Below are positions 25,258-33,151 of a stretch of 48,791 nt of DNA, one piece after another (the first letter of the stretch is position 1; each line of letters begins with the position of its first letter). The position numbers and the translations under genes are program-made. The notes under the pieces were generated by a model, which saw only the letters and a list, made by a program, of their open reading frames with translations, was not told where the DNA came from and ran no database searches. This DNA is from Acidimicrobiales bacterium. Its GTDB lineage: Bacteria; Actinomycetota; Acidimicrobiia; Acidimicrobiales; VFJN01. The stretch covers positions 1 through 48,791 of the forward strand of contig DATHJB010000147.1 of NCBI GenBank assembly GCA_035316325.1, given 5' to 3'.

Positions 25258-25905
25258 TCACAGGAGCTTGCGCTGCGCCGCCCAGCGGGTGAGCTGGTGG
25301 CGGCTGGAGAGCTGCAGCTTGCGGAGCACCGCCGAGGCGTGCGACTCGACCGTCTTCAGCGAGATCGCCAGCTCGTGGGCGATCTCCTTGTAGGCGTAGC
25401 CCCGGGCCAGGTGCTGCATGACCTGCTGCTCGCGGGGTGTGAGCTGGTCGAGCTCGGAGGCGACCGGCTCGCTCGGCGTCCCGGTGAAGGCGTCGAGCAC
25501 GAATCCCGCGAGGTGGGGCGAGAACACGGCGTCGCCGTCGGCCACCCGCCGGATCGCCTCGGCCAGCTCGCCGCCGTCGATGTGCTTGGTGACGTACCCG
25601 CGGGCGCCGGCCCGCACCAGGTCGATGACGTCCTCGGGGGCGTCGGACACCGAGAGCCCCAGGAAGCGCACCGGCAGGCCACGGTCGCGCAGGGCGTCGA
25701 TCACCTCCCGGCCGCTGCTGCCGGGTAGGTGGACGTCGAGCAGCACCACGTCGGGCAGGGTCGCCTCGATGGCCGCCACGGCCGACGGCACGTCCTCGGC
25801 CTCGCCCACCACCTCCACCGCGTCGCCCAGCTCGGCGATCACCCCGGCCCGGAACAGCCGGTGGTCGTCGACCACCACCACCCGGGGCCTCGGGCCTGCG
25901 CTCAC
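25258..25905 (-). CDS. NarL/LuxR-family response regulator
   Basis: About 215 residues. Receiver domain: VVVVDDHRLFRAGV with the acidic pocket, phospho-acceptor Asp57 in VVLLDVHLPGSSG, a Ser at the Thr switch (LGLSVSD) and Lys in GYVTKHIDGGEL. The C-terminal LuxR HTH has LTPREQQVMQHLARGYAYKE and SLKTVESHASAVLRKL. It starts with GTG at 25905, whose last bases overlap the stop of the histidine kinase (GTGA), so the pair is translationally coupled and cognate. Likely targets are the PspC operon across the divergent gap and its own operon. Confidence 0.93.
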   Translation of the reverse strand: MSAGPRPRVVVVDDHRLFRAGVIAELGDAVEVVGEAEDVPSAVAAIEATLPDVVLLDVHLPGSSGREVIDALRDRGLPVRFLGLSVSDAPEDVIDLVRAGARGYVTKHIDGGELAEAIRRVADGDAVFSPHLAGFVLDAFTGTPSEPVASELDQLTPREQQVMQHLARGYAYKEIAHELAISLKTVESHASAVLRKLQLSSRHQLTRWAAQRKLL

Positions 25906-27071
25906 GCCGTCAGCTCCACGCGCAGGCGGACCTCGGTGCCGGCGCCCGGGGCGGTGCGGACCTGCGCGCTGCCGCCGGCGCGGTCGAGGCGGGCGACGAT
26001 CGAGTCGCTGATGCCCTTGCGGTCCGGGGCCACGTCCTCCAGGCGGAACCCGTGCCCCCGGTCGCGCACGTACAGCTCGACGTAGCCGGGCCGCAGCTCG
26101 GCGTAGAGCGACAGCGTGCGCTCGCCGCTGAACTTGGCGGCGTTCACCAGTGCCTCCCGGGCCGCGTAGATGACGGTCTGCAACGTCGGCTCGACGGGCC
26201 CGTCGCCCACGGTGACGTTGTCGACGTGGACCAGGTGCTGGTCCTCCACCTCGGCGACCATCGCCTCGATGGCCTCCCGGAAGCCCCGGCCGTCGTGGGG
26301 GTCGGGGGCGCTGTAGAGCCAGCGGCGCAGCTCCCGCTCCTGGTGGCGGGCCAGCGCCGCCATCAGCTGGGGGTCGTCGGAGCGCTTCTGCAGGAGGGTG
26401 AGCGTCTGCAGCACCGAGTCGTGCAGGTGGGTCGCCACCTCGGCCCGCTCGTCGGCCCGGATGCGCTCCCGCCGTTCCTCGGCGAGCCGGCGGGTGAGCT
26501 GCACCACCCAGGGGGCGAACGCCAGCAGCACCCCGGCCGCCACCACGGCGACCGCCACCAGCCCGTCACGCAGCACCGCCATCGGCAGGTCGGCGGCGCC
26601 GAGGTAGGCGAACCCGCCCAGCACCAGCAGCAGGCCACCGGCCGACCGGGCGGCGTGGCTGCGGGCCTCGTCCGGCGTGAGCGCCCCGCCGGCGGGCGCG
26701 TCGAGGTTCAGCTCCCGCCACCCGAGCACCAGCAGGGCGCCCACGACGGCGGTCGGCCACACCAGGAGGTCGTGGAACCCCGCGGCCTCCGACCGCAGCA
26801 CCAGGAGCGCCCCGGCGGTGGCGACCAGCACGCCGAAGCGGCGGGCGGGCAGGGCCGCCAGCGACGGCCGGGGCCGCTCCGGCAGCTCGCGGCGCCACAC
26901 CAGCGCCGGCCACAGCGCGGCGTAGAGCACCGCGCCCCAGCCGCCGGCCACCGTCAGCACGACGAAGGCGGCCCGCACCGGCAGCACGTCGACGTCGAAC
27001 CGCCGCGCCACGGTGGCGGCGACGCCCAGCACCAGCGGTTCGTCGCCGTCGATGCGGGCCGGTCGTTCCAT
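25902..27071 (-). CDS. PspC-domain histidine kinase (HisKA_3 type)
   Basis: About 389 residues. Residues 10-65 are a PspC domain (LVLGVAATVARRFDVDVLPV, then two hydrophobic stretches). Several membrane helices follow to about residue 190 (GVLVATAGALLVL, GGLLLVLGGFAYLGAADL, VVAAGVLLAFAPWVVQL). The dimerisation/phospho-acceptor helix is ERAEVATHLHDSVLQTLTLL. The ATPase domain has AAREALVNAAKFSGE, YVRDRGHGFRLEDVAPDRKG and a GTEVRLRVEL end. Actinobacterial kinases of this type sense envelope stress. ATG 27071 is 7 nt downstream of GACAAT (27084-27079), a possible -10. It is the first gene of the operon and divergent from a second PspC protein. Confidence 0.9.
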   Translation of the reverse strand: MERPARIDGDEPLVLGVAATVARRFDVDVLPVRAAFVVLTVAGGWGAVLYAALWPALVWRRELPERPRPSLAALPARRFGVLVATAGALLVLRSEAAGFHDLLVWPTAVVGALLVLGWRELNLDAPAGGALTPDEARSHAARSAGGLLLVLGGFAYLGAADLPMAVLRDGLVAVAVVAAGVLLAFAPWVVQLTRRLAEERRERIRADERAEVATHLHDSVLQTLTLLQKRSDDPQLMAALARHQERELRRWLYSAPDPHDGRGFREAIEAMVAEVEDQHLVHVDNVTVGDGPVEPTLQTVIYAAREALVNAAKFSGERTLSLYAELRPGYVELYVRDRGHGFRLEDVAPDRKGISDSIVARLDRAGGSAQVRTAPGAGTEVRLRVELTA

Positions 27072-27104
27072 CCGCCGGATTGTCGCAGAGCGCCGCAGCC
27101 CGGA

Positions 27105-27149
27105 CATCAGGGTCAACCCCGAGGCGCGCCTGAGGGAAGTGCCCTGATG
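27105..27149. promoter_or_regulatory. Nearly concentric dyads between divergent PspC kinase and PspC operons (candidate operator)
   Basis: CATCAGGG (27105-27112) is the exact inverse of CCCTGATG (27142-27149). Close to its centre sits the perfect 10-bp palindrome AGGCGCGCCT (27122-27131); the two centres differ by half a base pair. The element lies 34 bp before the kinase start at 27071 and 23 bp before the PspC start at 27172, where a shared regulator would bind. Confidence 0.45.
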
Positions 27150-27171
27150 GCGTGGTTGTCGCAGTCGGCGG

Positions 27172-28494
27172 ATGATGCCGGGCATGGTCGACGAGACAGA
27201 ACCCGAGGACGAGCCGCCGCCACCCCGACGGCCCGCCCGCCTGCTCGAGCGGGGCCCGGACCGCTACCTCGGCGGGGTGGCGAGCGGCGTCGCCCGTGCC
27301 TTCGACGTCGACCCGCTCGTCGTGCGGGTGGCGCTGGTGGCGGTGGCCCTGTACATGCCGCCGTCCGTGGTGCTGTACGCCCTGGCGTGGCTGGTGCTGC
27401 CCGACCAGCGCACGCACCGGTCGCTCCTGTCCGCCGCCGTGGGCGGCCACGACGTGGCACCGGCGCTGGGCGTCGCCGCCCTCGGTCTGGGCGCCGCCGT
27501 GCTGGCGCCGGAGCTGGGGCCCGGCGGCGACGGTGGCCTCACCTTCGGCGTGGTGCTGCTGGGCCTGGGCTTCCTCCTGGTCACCGGGAGGGTCGGGACA
27601 CGATCGGAGCCGCCCGGGCCGCCGTGGTCCGATCCGCCGCCGCCACCCCGCTCCGACGCGCCGCCCCCGCCATCGTCGGGGTCGCCGCCGCCGCCGGTGC
27701 CGTCGCCCCCACGCCAGAAGGCGTACCTCGGGTGGTTCGGCATCTCGGCCCTGGTGCTGCTGGTCGGCGGCTTGGCTGCCGCGGACCAGGGGTGGGAGCC
27801 CGTGCAGCCGGGCGTGGCCGTGTCGCTGGGCCTGCTGCTCCTCGGTGCCGTGCTGTGCGTGGCGGCCTGGCGGGGCCGGGCGCGGGTGCTGCTGCCCGTC
27901 GGCGTGGTCCTGCTGCCGCTGTGGATCGGGCTGTCGGCCTCCGACGTCCCCCGGTTCGAGGGCGACGGCGACGTGCAACGCGTGGTCGCCGCCGACGAGC
28001 CCCTGCCGGCGGCGCTCCGGCACGGCTACGGCAACCTCACGGTCGACCTGACGGCCGCCGACTTCCCGGCGGGGGAGCGGCAGCGGATCTACGTCGGCCT
28101 CACCGCCGGGCGGGTGTTCCTCCGCGTGCCCCGGGACGTCCACCTGGACATCCGCGGCGACGTCGGTATGGGCACGGTCGACGTGTTCGACGGCTGGCAG
28201 GTGGGCGACAGCGGGCCCTACCTGCTGCAGGAGGTCGACCGGACCCTCGGCGAACCCCGCGACCTCTGCCAGTCCTACGAGACGTACGAGGAGCCGCCGC
28301 TCCCGTCGATCTCCTCGCTGGTCGAGCAGCCTGGCGAGCCGACGACATCGACCACAACGACGACCGTCGAGTACTTCGACACGACGACGGGCGACCCCTG
28401 CACCCCGGCACAGCCCCTGGAGAACCCCGCCGAGCTCGAGCTGGTGCTCGACGTCGGCATCGGCATCGTGGAGGTGCACCGTGACCCGACATGA
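27172..28494 (+). CDS. PspC-domain membrane protein with LiaF/toast-rack-like C-terminus
   Basis: About 440 residues. An acidic/Pro N-terminus leads to the PspC domain (PDRYLGGVASGVARAFDVDP, VVLYALAWLVLPDQ). Two further membrane segments surround a Pro-rich cytoplasmic loop (about 145-185). A helix pair then precedes the extracytoplasmic part, where HGYGNLTVDLTAADFPAG and VGMGTVDVFDGWQVGD are the repeated beta segments of toast-rack/LiaF-like domains. The end is Thr-rich and contains a Cys pair. ATG 27172 was used; 27175 and 27184 are alternatives. It is divergent from the PspC kinase, overlaps the next small membrane gene by 14 bp and is probably a target or sensor partner of that kinase. 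Confidence 0.82.
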   Translation: MMPGMVDETEPEDEPPPPRRPARLLERGPDRYLGGVASGVARAFDVDPLVVRVALVAVALYMPPSVVLYALAWLVLPDQRTHRSLLSAAVGGHDVAPALGVAALGLGAAVLAPELGPGGDGGLTFGVVLLGLGFLLVTGRVGTRSEPPGPPWSDPPPPPRSDAPPPPSSGSPPPPVPSPPRQKAYLGWFGISALVLLVGGLAAADQGWEPVQPGVAVSLGLLLLGAVLCVAAWRGRARVLLPVGVVLLPLWIGLSASDVPRFEGDGDVQRVVAADEPLPAALRHGYGNLTVDLTAADFPAGERQRIYVGLTAGRVFLRVPRDVHLDIRGDVGMGTVDVFDGWQVGDSGPYLLQEVDRTLGEPRDLCQSYETYEEPPLPSISSLVEQPGEPTTSTTTTTVEYFDTTTGDPCTPAQPLENPAELELVLDVGIGIVEVHRDPT

Positions 28495-28735
28495 GCTCGA
28501 CCCGGTCTCGCTGGTCGGCGGGATCCTCTTCCTCGCCTTCGGCGTCGTCGGCCTGCTCCACGGCGCCGGCTGGATCGAGGGCGGCTCGCTGTTCTGGGCG
28601 GCCGTCGTCGTGCTCGCCGGCCTCGGCGCCGTCGGCGTGGCCCGCTCGGTCGTCGGCCTGCTCCGGGTCACCCCCGACCACGAGGCGTACGACAGCGTTC
28701 CGCCGGGCGAAAACGCCCCGAAAACCCCGTCATAA
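28481..28735 (+). CDS. Small two-helix membrane protein downstream of the PspC gene
   Basis: About 84 residues. Two hydrophobic helices (SLVGGILFLAFGVVGLLHG and FWAAVVVLAGLGAVGVARSV) are joined by a short polar turn. The tail is cytoplasmic-looking and ends in PGENAPKTPS. I do not know a named family, but small proteins like this often follow actinobacterial PspC genes. GTG 28481 overlaps the end of the PspC gene by 14 bp, so the two are translated together. A GGGCG-AAAA-CGCCC stem lies within the last codons (28705-28718). Confidence 0.72.
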   Translation: MTRHELDPVSLVGGILFLAFGVVGLLHGAGWIEGGSLFWAAVVVLAGLGAVGVARSVVGLLRVTPDHEAYDSVPPGENAPKTPS

Positions 28736-28783
28736 CGGGCACATCTACATCTGATCGCCGCGGGAGCGGGGAATCCTTCTCCC

Positions 28784-29758
28784 ATGTTCGACCGTGACTC
28801 AGGCTCGATGCGACTGCCCCGGCGTCGTGAGCGTGGTGGCCGGCTGGTGGCCCTGCTGGCCGTCGTCGGTGGCGTCGTGGTGGTCCTGCTGTTCCTCCAG
28901 TCCAACCTCATCGATCTGCCGGACTGGTTCGCCGGTGGCGAGAGCGATCCCGCGCCGCGGGGCACCGTCGAGTACAAGGGCCAGCAGGCCAAGTCGGCCT
29001 CCGAGAACTTCCTCGTCGACATCGGCGACGGCGAGGCGACCGTGTCGGTGAAGGCCAAGCAGAACTGGGACACGCCGGGCAACGTGATCAGCGGCGACTT
29101 CCAGTCGACCAACGGCACGTCCAGCGTGGCCGACCCCGACGACCGCGACGTCCCCGCCAGCCTCAAGGTGCGCGTCGACTACTGCGCCGACGGGCTGATC
29201 ACCAGCTTCGAGCCCGTCGACCCCGGGGAGGGCGAGCCCACCCGGGCCATCCGCTTCGAGATGGGCGACCTGTTCGTGTGCAACGCCACGCTGGAGCACT
29301 CGGTGCAGAACGACGCCGCGTTCAAGCAGGACGACACGCCGAACATCTTCCACGGCGAGTTCACCAGCTTCGTGGCCCGCGCCGCCGAGTGGACCGCGGC
29401 GGCCGCCGAATGCCCCACCGAGGAGCTGGAGGAGTTCCAGAGCGACGCCTTCGTCGGCCACGTGACCTCCACGCTGGCGGAGCAGTACGGCATCGCCGAG
29501 GCCGACGTCGAGGTGGTGCCCGGCACGCCCGGCACGACGTCGGACCGCATGCAGGCGCGGCTGCGGGAGCGGCTGGAGAGCTACGCCAACGCCGAGGACC
29601 CCGACGACCCGGACGAGACCTACGAGGCGCTCGACATCCAGTACCTGAGCGCCGACGGCGAGGCCGTGGCCGACTCCTGCTACCGCGAGCCCGGCAGCCG
29701 CAGCCTCGACCAGCTCGACCAGGTCAACGCGCCCGACCCCGACGAGCCGGCCCGCTGA
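28784..29758 (+). CDS. Single-pass membrane-anchored protein of unknown function
   Basis: About 324 residues. A basic N-terminus (RLPRRRERGGR) precedes one membrane helix (LVALLAVVGGVVVVLLFLQ, about 22-40), then an outer domain of mixed alpha/beta character: VEYKGQQAKSASENFLVDIG, VSVKAKQNWDTPGNVISGDF, a Cys in VDYCADGL and in LFVCNATLEHS, then AAAECPTEELEEFQSDAF and a Cys in ADSCYREPG. The even number of outer cysteines suggests disulfides. I do not recognise a family; some resemblance to DUF4230-type anchored proteins is only an impression. It starts 48 bp after the small PspC-operon gene and may be read with it. Convergent with the ArsC-like gene. Confidence 0.7.
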   Translation: MFDRDSGSMRLPRRRERGGRLVALLAVVGGVVVVLLFLQSNLIDLPDWFAGGESDPAPRGTVEYKGQQAKSASENFLVDIGDGEATVSVKAKQNWDTPGNVISGDFQSTNGTSSVADPDDRDVPASLKVRVDYCADGLITSFEPVDPGEGEPTRAIRFEMGDLFVCNATLEHSVQNDAAFKQDDTPNIFHGEFTSFVARAAEWTAAAAECPTEELEEFQSDAFVGHVTSTLAEQYGIAEADVEVVPGTPGTTSDRMQARLRERLESYANAEDPDDPDETYEALDIQYLSADGEAVADSCYREPGSRSLDQLDQVNAPDPDEPAR

Positions 29759-29774
29759 CCCCGGCCGAGCACGA

Positions 29775-30131
29775 CTAGGACTTCAGGAACTCGGGGACCC
29801 GGTCCTTGGGGCGGCCGATGATGGCGCGGTCGCCCTTCACCAGGATCGGGCGCTGCAGCAGGCGCGGGTGCTCGATCAGGAGCCCGATCACGGCATCCGG
29901 GGTCGTGTAGTCGGCGGGGTCGAGGCCCAGGCCCTTGAAGAACGGGTCCTTGCGGACCAGGTCGGCCACCGGGTCCTCCAGCTTGGCGATCAGGTCCTCC
30001 AGCGCCGGCCGGTCGAGCGGGGTCTTGAGGTACTCGACCACCTCGGCGTCGACGCCCTCGGCGGCGATCTCGTCCATGGCGTGCCGGGACGTGGAGCAGT
30101 TCTTGTTGTGGAGGATCGTGAGGTCGGCCAT
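29775..30131 (-). CDS. ArsC family (arsenate reductase / Spx-like) thioredoxin-fold protein
   Basis: About 118 residues. LTILHNKNCSTSRHAMDEI places the reactive Cys at residue 12, as in glutaredoxin-linked ArsC. The conserved arginines appear in LLQRPILVKGDRAIIGRPKDR, matching the RP-x-V...R-x-GRP pattern. DPLVRKDPFFKGLGLD-type sequence lies between. No arsenite pump or ArsR is present here, so a general redox role is as likely as arsenate reduction. It lies 11 bp downstream of the sensor kinase gene's stop in the same direction, so it could be transcribed after the two-component genes. Confidence 0.85.
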   Translation of the reverse strand: MADLTILHNKNCSTSRHAMDEIAAEGVDAEVVEYLKTPLDRPALEDLIAKLEDPVADLVRKDPFFKGLGLDPADYTTPDAVIGLLIEHPRLLQRPILVKGDRAIIGRPKDRVPEFLKS

Positions 30132-30142
30132 CCCCGGGGAAC

Positions 30143-31585
30143 CTATCCGGCGCCGTCACCGGGGGTGCGGGGGAGGTGGACCTCGAACCGGGCGCCGTCC
30201 GCCGTCCCGTCGCCGTTCGTCGTCGGGTCGACCGCGGCGACCGTGCCGTGGTGGCGGCTGACGATCTCCTGGACGATGGCGAGGCCCAGGCCGGCGCCGC
30301 CGGCGTCGCGGGTGCGGGCGTCGTCGAGGCGGGTGAAGCGCTCGAAGATGCGGACCCGGTCCTCGGCCGGGATGCCCGGGCCGTCGTCGGCCACCACCAG
30401 CACCAGCTGGTCGTCGTCCTCGGTGAGCGAGAACCGCACGGTGCCGTCGGCGTGGCGCTCGGCGTTGTCGGCCAGGTTGCGGACCAGGCGGGCCAGCTGC
30501 CCGGCGTCGCCCACCGTCTGGCCGGCCGACACCGCGTGCACGTCGACGTCGACCCGGCCCCGGTCCCGCAGCCGGCGGGCCTCCCGCAGCACCAGGTCGT
30601 CGACGTCGACGGGGGCGAACGCCGCACGGTTGGCCCCGGCGTCGGCCTTGGCCAGGTGCAGGAGGTCGTCGATGAGGCCCTGCATCGCCAGCGCCTCGTC
30701 GAGCACCCGCTGCTCGGTGGCCGCCCGGTCCGCCCTCTGGGGGTGGGCGATGTCGACTTCCAGGTCGGAACGGATGCGGGTGAGCGGGGTGCGCAGCTCG
30801 TGGGAGGCGTCGGCCACGAAGCGCTGCTGGCGGCGCTGCGCCTGCTCCACCCGGTCGAGCATGGCGTTCATCGTGCGGGCCAGGCGGGCGATCTCGTCGT
30901 CGGTCGGCGGCACCGGCACCCGGGTGTCCAGGTCGCTGCCGCCCATCAGCGCCACCTCGCTACGGATCGCCTCCACCGGCCGCAGGGTGCGCCCGGTCAG
31001 CCACCACACCACCACGGCCAGCAGGATGGTCACGATCGGGATCACCCACAGGAGCAGGGCGCCGAGGACCTCGGCGCTCTCGCGGACCTCGTCGATGTCG
31101 GTGGCGACGTGGACGACCACCCAGTCGGTGTCCAGGCCGTCGACGGGCACGATGCGGGACAGCAGCCGGAAGTCGTCGTCGTCGACGGGCAGGTCGTCGA
31201 CCGTGTGGAAGGCATCGTCGTAGCCGACCGGGTCCTCCGCGATGGGCCGGCCGTGGGTGGCGATGTTGGCGCTCTGGTTGAGCACCTTGCCGTCGTCGTC
31301 CACCATCTGGACGACGTTGTCCTCGTCGCCCCGGCCGCCCCACACGCGGTCGAAGGCGTCGTCGGGGTGGTCGGAGCGCAGCAGCGCCTCGATCTCGTCG
31401 GCCCGCTGCCGCAACGTCGTGTCGACGCCGTCGGTCAGCAGCTCGCGCTGGGCGGTCACCAGGCCGACGCCGGTGAGTGCGAGGACCACCAGCACCACCA
31501 CGGCGGCCAGCGCCGTGAGCCGGAAGCGCACCGTGCCCACGTGGGAGCGCCACTGGGCGCGCAGCCACTCCACCGGGCGGTTCAA
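30143..31585 (-). CDS. OmpR-class sensor histidine kinase
   Basis: About 480 residues. The first membrane helix (FRLTALAAVVVLVVLALTGV) and the second (LLWVIPIVTILLAVVVWWL) bracket an acidic outer sensor region. HAMP follows (TLRPVEAIRSEVALMGG), then the H-box FVADASHELRTPLTRIRSDL, the N-box LVRNLADNAERHAD and ATP-lid glycines VADDGPGIPAEDRVRIFERF and AGLGLAIVQEIV. It autophosphorylates and should serve the response regulator encoded just upstream. The start is uncertain: TTG 31585 overlaps the regulator stop (TTGA), while GTG 31573 is also in frame. No ATG is available in the correct region. Coupled translation is expected. Confidence 0.9.
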   Translation of the reverse strand: MNRPVEWLRAQWRSHVGTVRFRLTALAAVVVLVVLALTGVGLVTAQRELLTDGVDTTLRQRADEIEALLRSDHPDDAFDRVWGGRGDEDNVVQMVDDDGKVLNQSANIATHGRPIAEDPVGYDDAFHTVDDLPVDDDDFRLLSRIVPVDGLDTDWVVVHVATDIDEVRESAEVLGALLLWVIPIVTILLAVVVWWLTGRTLRPVEAIRSEVALMGGSDLDTRVPVPPTDDEIARLARTMNAMLDRVEQAQRRQQRFVADASHELRTPLTRIRSDLEVDIAHPQRADRAATEQRVLDEALAMQGLIDDLLHLAKADAGANRAAFAPVDVDDLVLREARRLRDRGRVDVDVHAVSAGQTVGDAGQLARLVRNLADNAERHADGTVRFSLTEDDDQLVLVVADDGPGIPAEDRVRIFERFTRLDDARTRDAGGAGLGLAIVQEIVSRHHGTVAAVDPTTNGDGTADGARFEVHLPRTPGDGAG

Positions 31586-32259
31586 CCCCCCTGGGGGTCG
31601 AGGCGGTAGCCGACCCGCCGCAGGGTCTCGATGCTGTGACGGCCGAAGGGCTCGTCGATCTTGTTGCGGAGGCGGCGGATGTACACCTCGACGATGTTGG
31701 GGTCGCCCTCGAAGTCGAAGTCCCACACGCCGTCGAGGATCTCGGTCTTGGAGACGGCCTGGCCGGCCCGCCGCATGAGGAACTGGAGGACGGCGAACTC
31801 GCGGGCGGTCAGCGGGATCGACGTGTCGCCCCGCCAGGCGCGGTGCTCGACCGGGTCGACGCGCAGGTCGCCGACCTCGAGCGGCGCCGGTGGCCGGCCG
31901 CCGGTCCGTCGCAGCAGAGCCCGCAGCCTGGCCACCAGCACCGGGAACGAGAAGGGCTTGGTGAGGTAGTCGTCGGCACCGGTGTCGAGCGCCTCCGTCT
32001 CGTCGAGATCGCCCTCCTTGGCGGTCAGCACCAGGATCGGCGCCCAGTTGCCGGCCTCCCGCAGCGCCGAGCACACCTGGAAGCCGTTGCGCCCGGGCAG
32101 CATCAGGTCGAGGACGATGGCGTCGTAGCTGCCCTCGGTGGCGAGCCACAGGCCGTCGGTGCCGTCGAAGGCGACCTCGACGCTGAAGCCCTCGGCCTCG
32201 AGCCCGCGCTTGACCGCGGTGGCGATCTTCTTGTCGTCCTCGACGAGCAGCACCTTCAT
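31582..32259 (-). CDS. OmpR/PhoB-family response regulator
   Basis: About 225 residues. Receiver: LLVEDDKKIATAVKRGLEAE, phospho-acceptor Asp51 in IVLDLMLPGRNGF, Thr79 in LVLTAKEG and Lys101 in YLTKPFSF. The C-terminal winged helix contains LTAREFAVLQFLMRRAGQAV, SKTEILDGVWDFDFEGDPN and VEVYIRRLRNKID, ending with ETLRRVGYRL. It resembles TcrA/MprA-like mycobacterial regulators. First gene of the two-component operon. A four-half-site operator of the OmpR type (32303-32338) lies 44 bp upstream, so autoregulation and control of the divergent lipoprotein are likely. Confidence 0.94.
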   Translation of the reverse strand: MKVLLVEDDKKIATAVKRGLEAEGFSVEVAFDGTDGLWLATEGSYDAIVLDLMLPGRNGFQVCSALREAGNWAPILVLTAKEGDLDETEALDTGADDYLTKPFSFPVLVARLRALLRRTGGRPPAPLEVGDLRVDPVEHRAWRGDTSIPLTAREFAVLQFLMRRAGQAVSKTEILDGVWDFDFEGDPNIVEVYIRRLRNKIDEPFGRHSIETLRRVGYRLDPQGG

Positions 32260-32302
32260 CCGATGTCATCCTGGCGCATCGGCGCCATGATGGGGCGTTT
32301 CG

Positions 32303-32338
32303 GCTGAACCGGCGCTGAACGCTCAGCGGTCGTTCAGC
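32303..32338. promoter_or_regulatory. OmpR-type operator: four 7-bp half-sites in two inverted pairs
   Basis: GCTGAAC occurs at 32303-32309 and 32314-32320, an 11-bp direct repeat. GCTCAGC at 32321-32327 and GTTCAGC at 32332-32338 repeat at the same 11-bp step in the opposite orientation. Read towards each gene, the pattern is G(T/C)TCAGC-N4-GTTCAGC, the same architecture as PhoP boxes (7-bp repeats with 4-bp gaps). One pair faces the regulator gene (start 32259), the other faces the lipoprotein gene (start 32361). Confidence 0.6.
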
Positions 32339-32360
32339 CACCGTGCCGGAGGGTGTCAGC

Positions 32361-33149
32361 ATGATGCACACCCCGAAGACCACGTCGCTCGTCGTGCTCG
32401 TTGCCCTGTTGGGGGCGGCCTGCGGCGACGACGACAGCTCGACGTCCACGCCGACGCCGGAGACCACCGCCCCGGCCGACGCGGTGCCGGTGATCGACCC
32501 CGGCGACGGCGGCGACTACGCCCCCGAGCTCGACCCGGCCGACTTCGTCGACGGCGTCGACAACCCCTACATGCCGCTGCTGCCGGGCACGACCTGGCAC
32601 TACGAGGGCCTCGACGCCGGCGAGAAGGAGGTCGACGACGTGGTCGTGACCGACGAGCGCAGGGAGATCCTCGGCATCTCGGCCGTGGTCGTGCGCGACA
32701 CGGTGTCCGACGCCGACGGCAACCTCATCGAGGACACCTACGACTGGTACGCCCAGGACCTCGAGGGCAACGTCTGGTACCTGGGCGAGTCGTCCTCCGA
32801 CTACGAGGACGGCGAGGTCGTGAGCACCGAGGGCTCCTGGGAGGCGGGTGTCGACGGCGCCTACGCCGGCATCGTGATGCCGGCCGACCCGACGGTCGGG
32901 CACGCCTACCGCCAGGAGTACTACGCCGGCGAGGCCGAGGACCTGGGCGAGATCATCGAGGTCGGTGCCGGTCCGCAGACCGTTCCTGCGGGGACGTACG
33001 AGGACCTCGTGGTCACCCGCGACTGGAACCCGCTCGATCCCGAGGTCGTCGAGGAGAAGACCTACGCCCCCGGCGTCGGCGTGATCCACGAGACCAAGGT
33101 CGAGGGCGGCGACGCCGAGGTCGAGCTGGTGACGACGACGGCCGATTAA
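32361..33149 (+). CDS. Secreted lipoprotein of unknown function, divergent from the two-component system
   Basis: About 262 residues. Signal peptide with lipobox LLGAACG, then an Asp/Ser/Thr/Pro linker. The mature domain begins near DPADFVDGVDNPYMPLLPGT and is rich in aromatic and acidic residues (WHYEGLDAGEKEVDDVVVTD, TYDWYAQDLEGNVWYLGESS, YAPGVGVIHETKVEGGDAEV). This repeated beta pattern is seen in many actinobacterial lipoproteins, but I know no function. ATG 32361 has GGAGGG at 32348-32353; ATG 32364 is an alternative. Its promoter region holds the OmpR-type operator at 32303-32338, so it is the best candidate target of the neighbouring two-component system. Confidence 0.8.
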   Translation: MMHTPKTTSLVVLVALLGAACGDDDSSTSTPTPETTAPADAVPVIDPGDGGDYAPELDPADFVDGVDNPYMPLLPGTTWHYEGLDAGEKEVDDVVVTDERREILGISAVVVRDTVSDADGNLIEDTYDWYAQDLEGNVWYLGESSSDYEDGEVVSTEGSWEAGVDGAYAGIVMPADPTVGHAYRQEYYAGEAEDLGEIIEVGAGPQTVPAGTYEDLVVTRDWNPLDPEVVEEKTYAPGVGVIHETKVEGGDAEVELVTTTAD

Positions 33150-33151
33150 AG

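Noticed and set aside
28705..28718. GGGCG-AAAA-CGCCC hairpin as a terminator
   Set aside because: It lies inside the last codons of the small membrane gene and lacks a T-run; it may be incidental.
26566..29166. Very long open frame (866 codons) antisense to the PspC operon
   Set aside because: Composition is Arg/Pro/Ala/Gly-rich with no domain; it is a GC-bias shadow of the kinase and PspC genes.
30143..32467. A 774-codon reading of the sensor kinase including sequence over the response regulator
   Set aside because: The N-terminal 290 residues are an out-of-frame shadow of the OmpR regulator; the kinase starts near 31585 or 31573.
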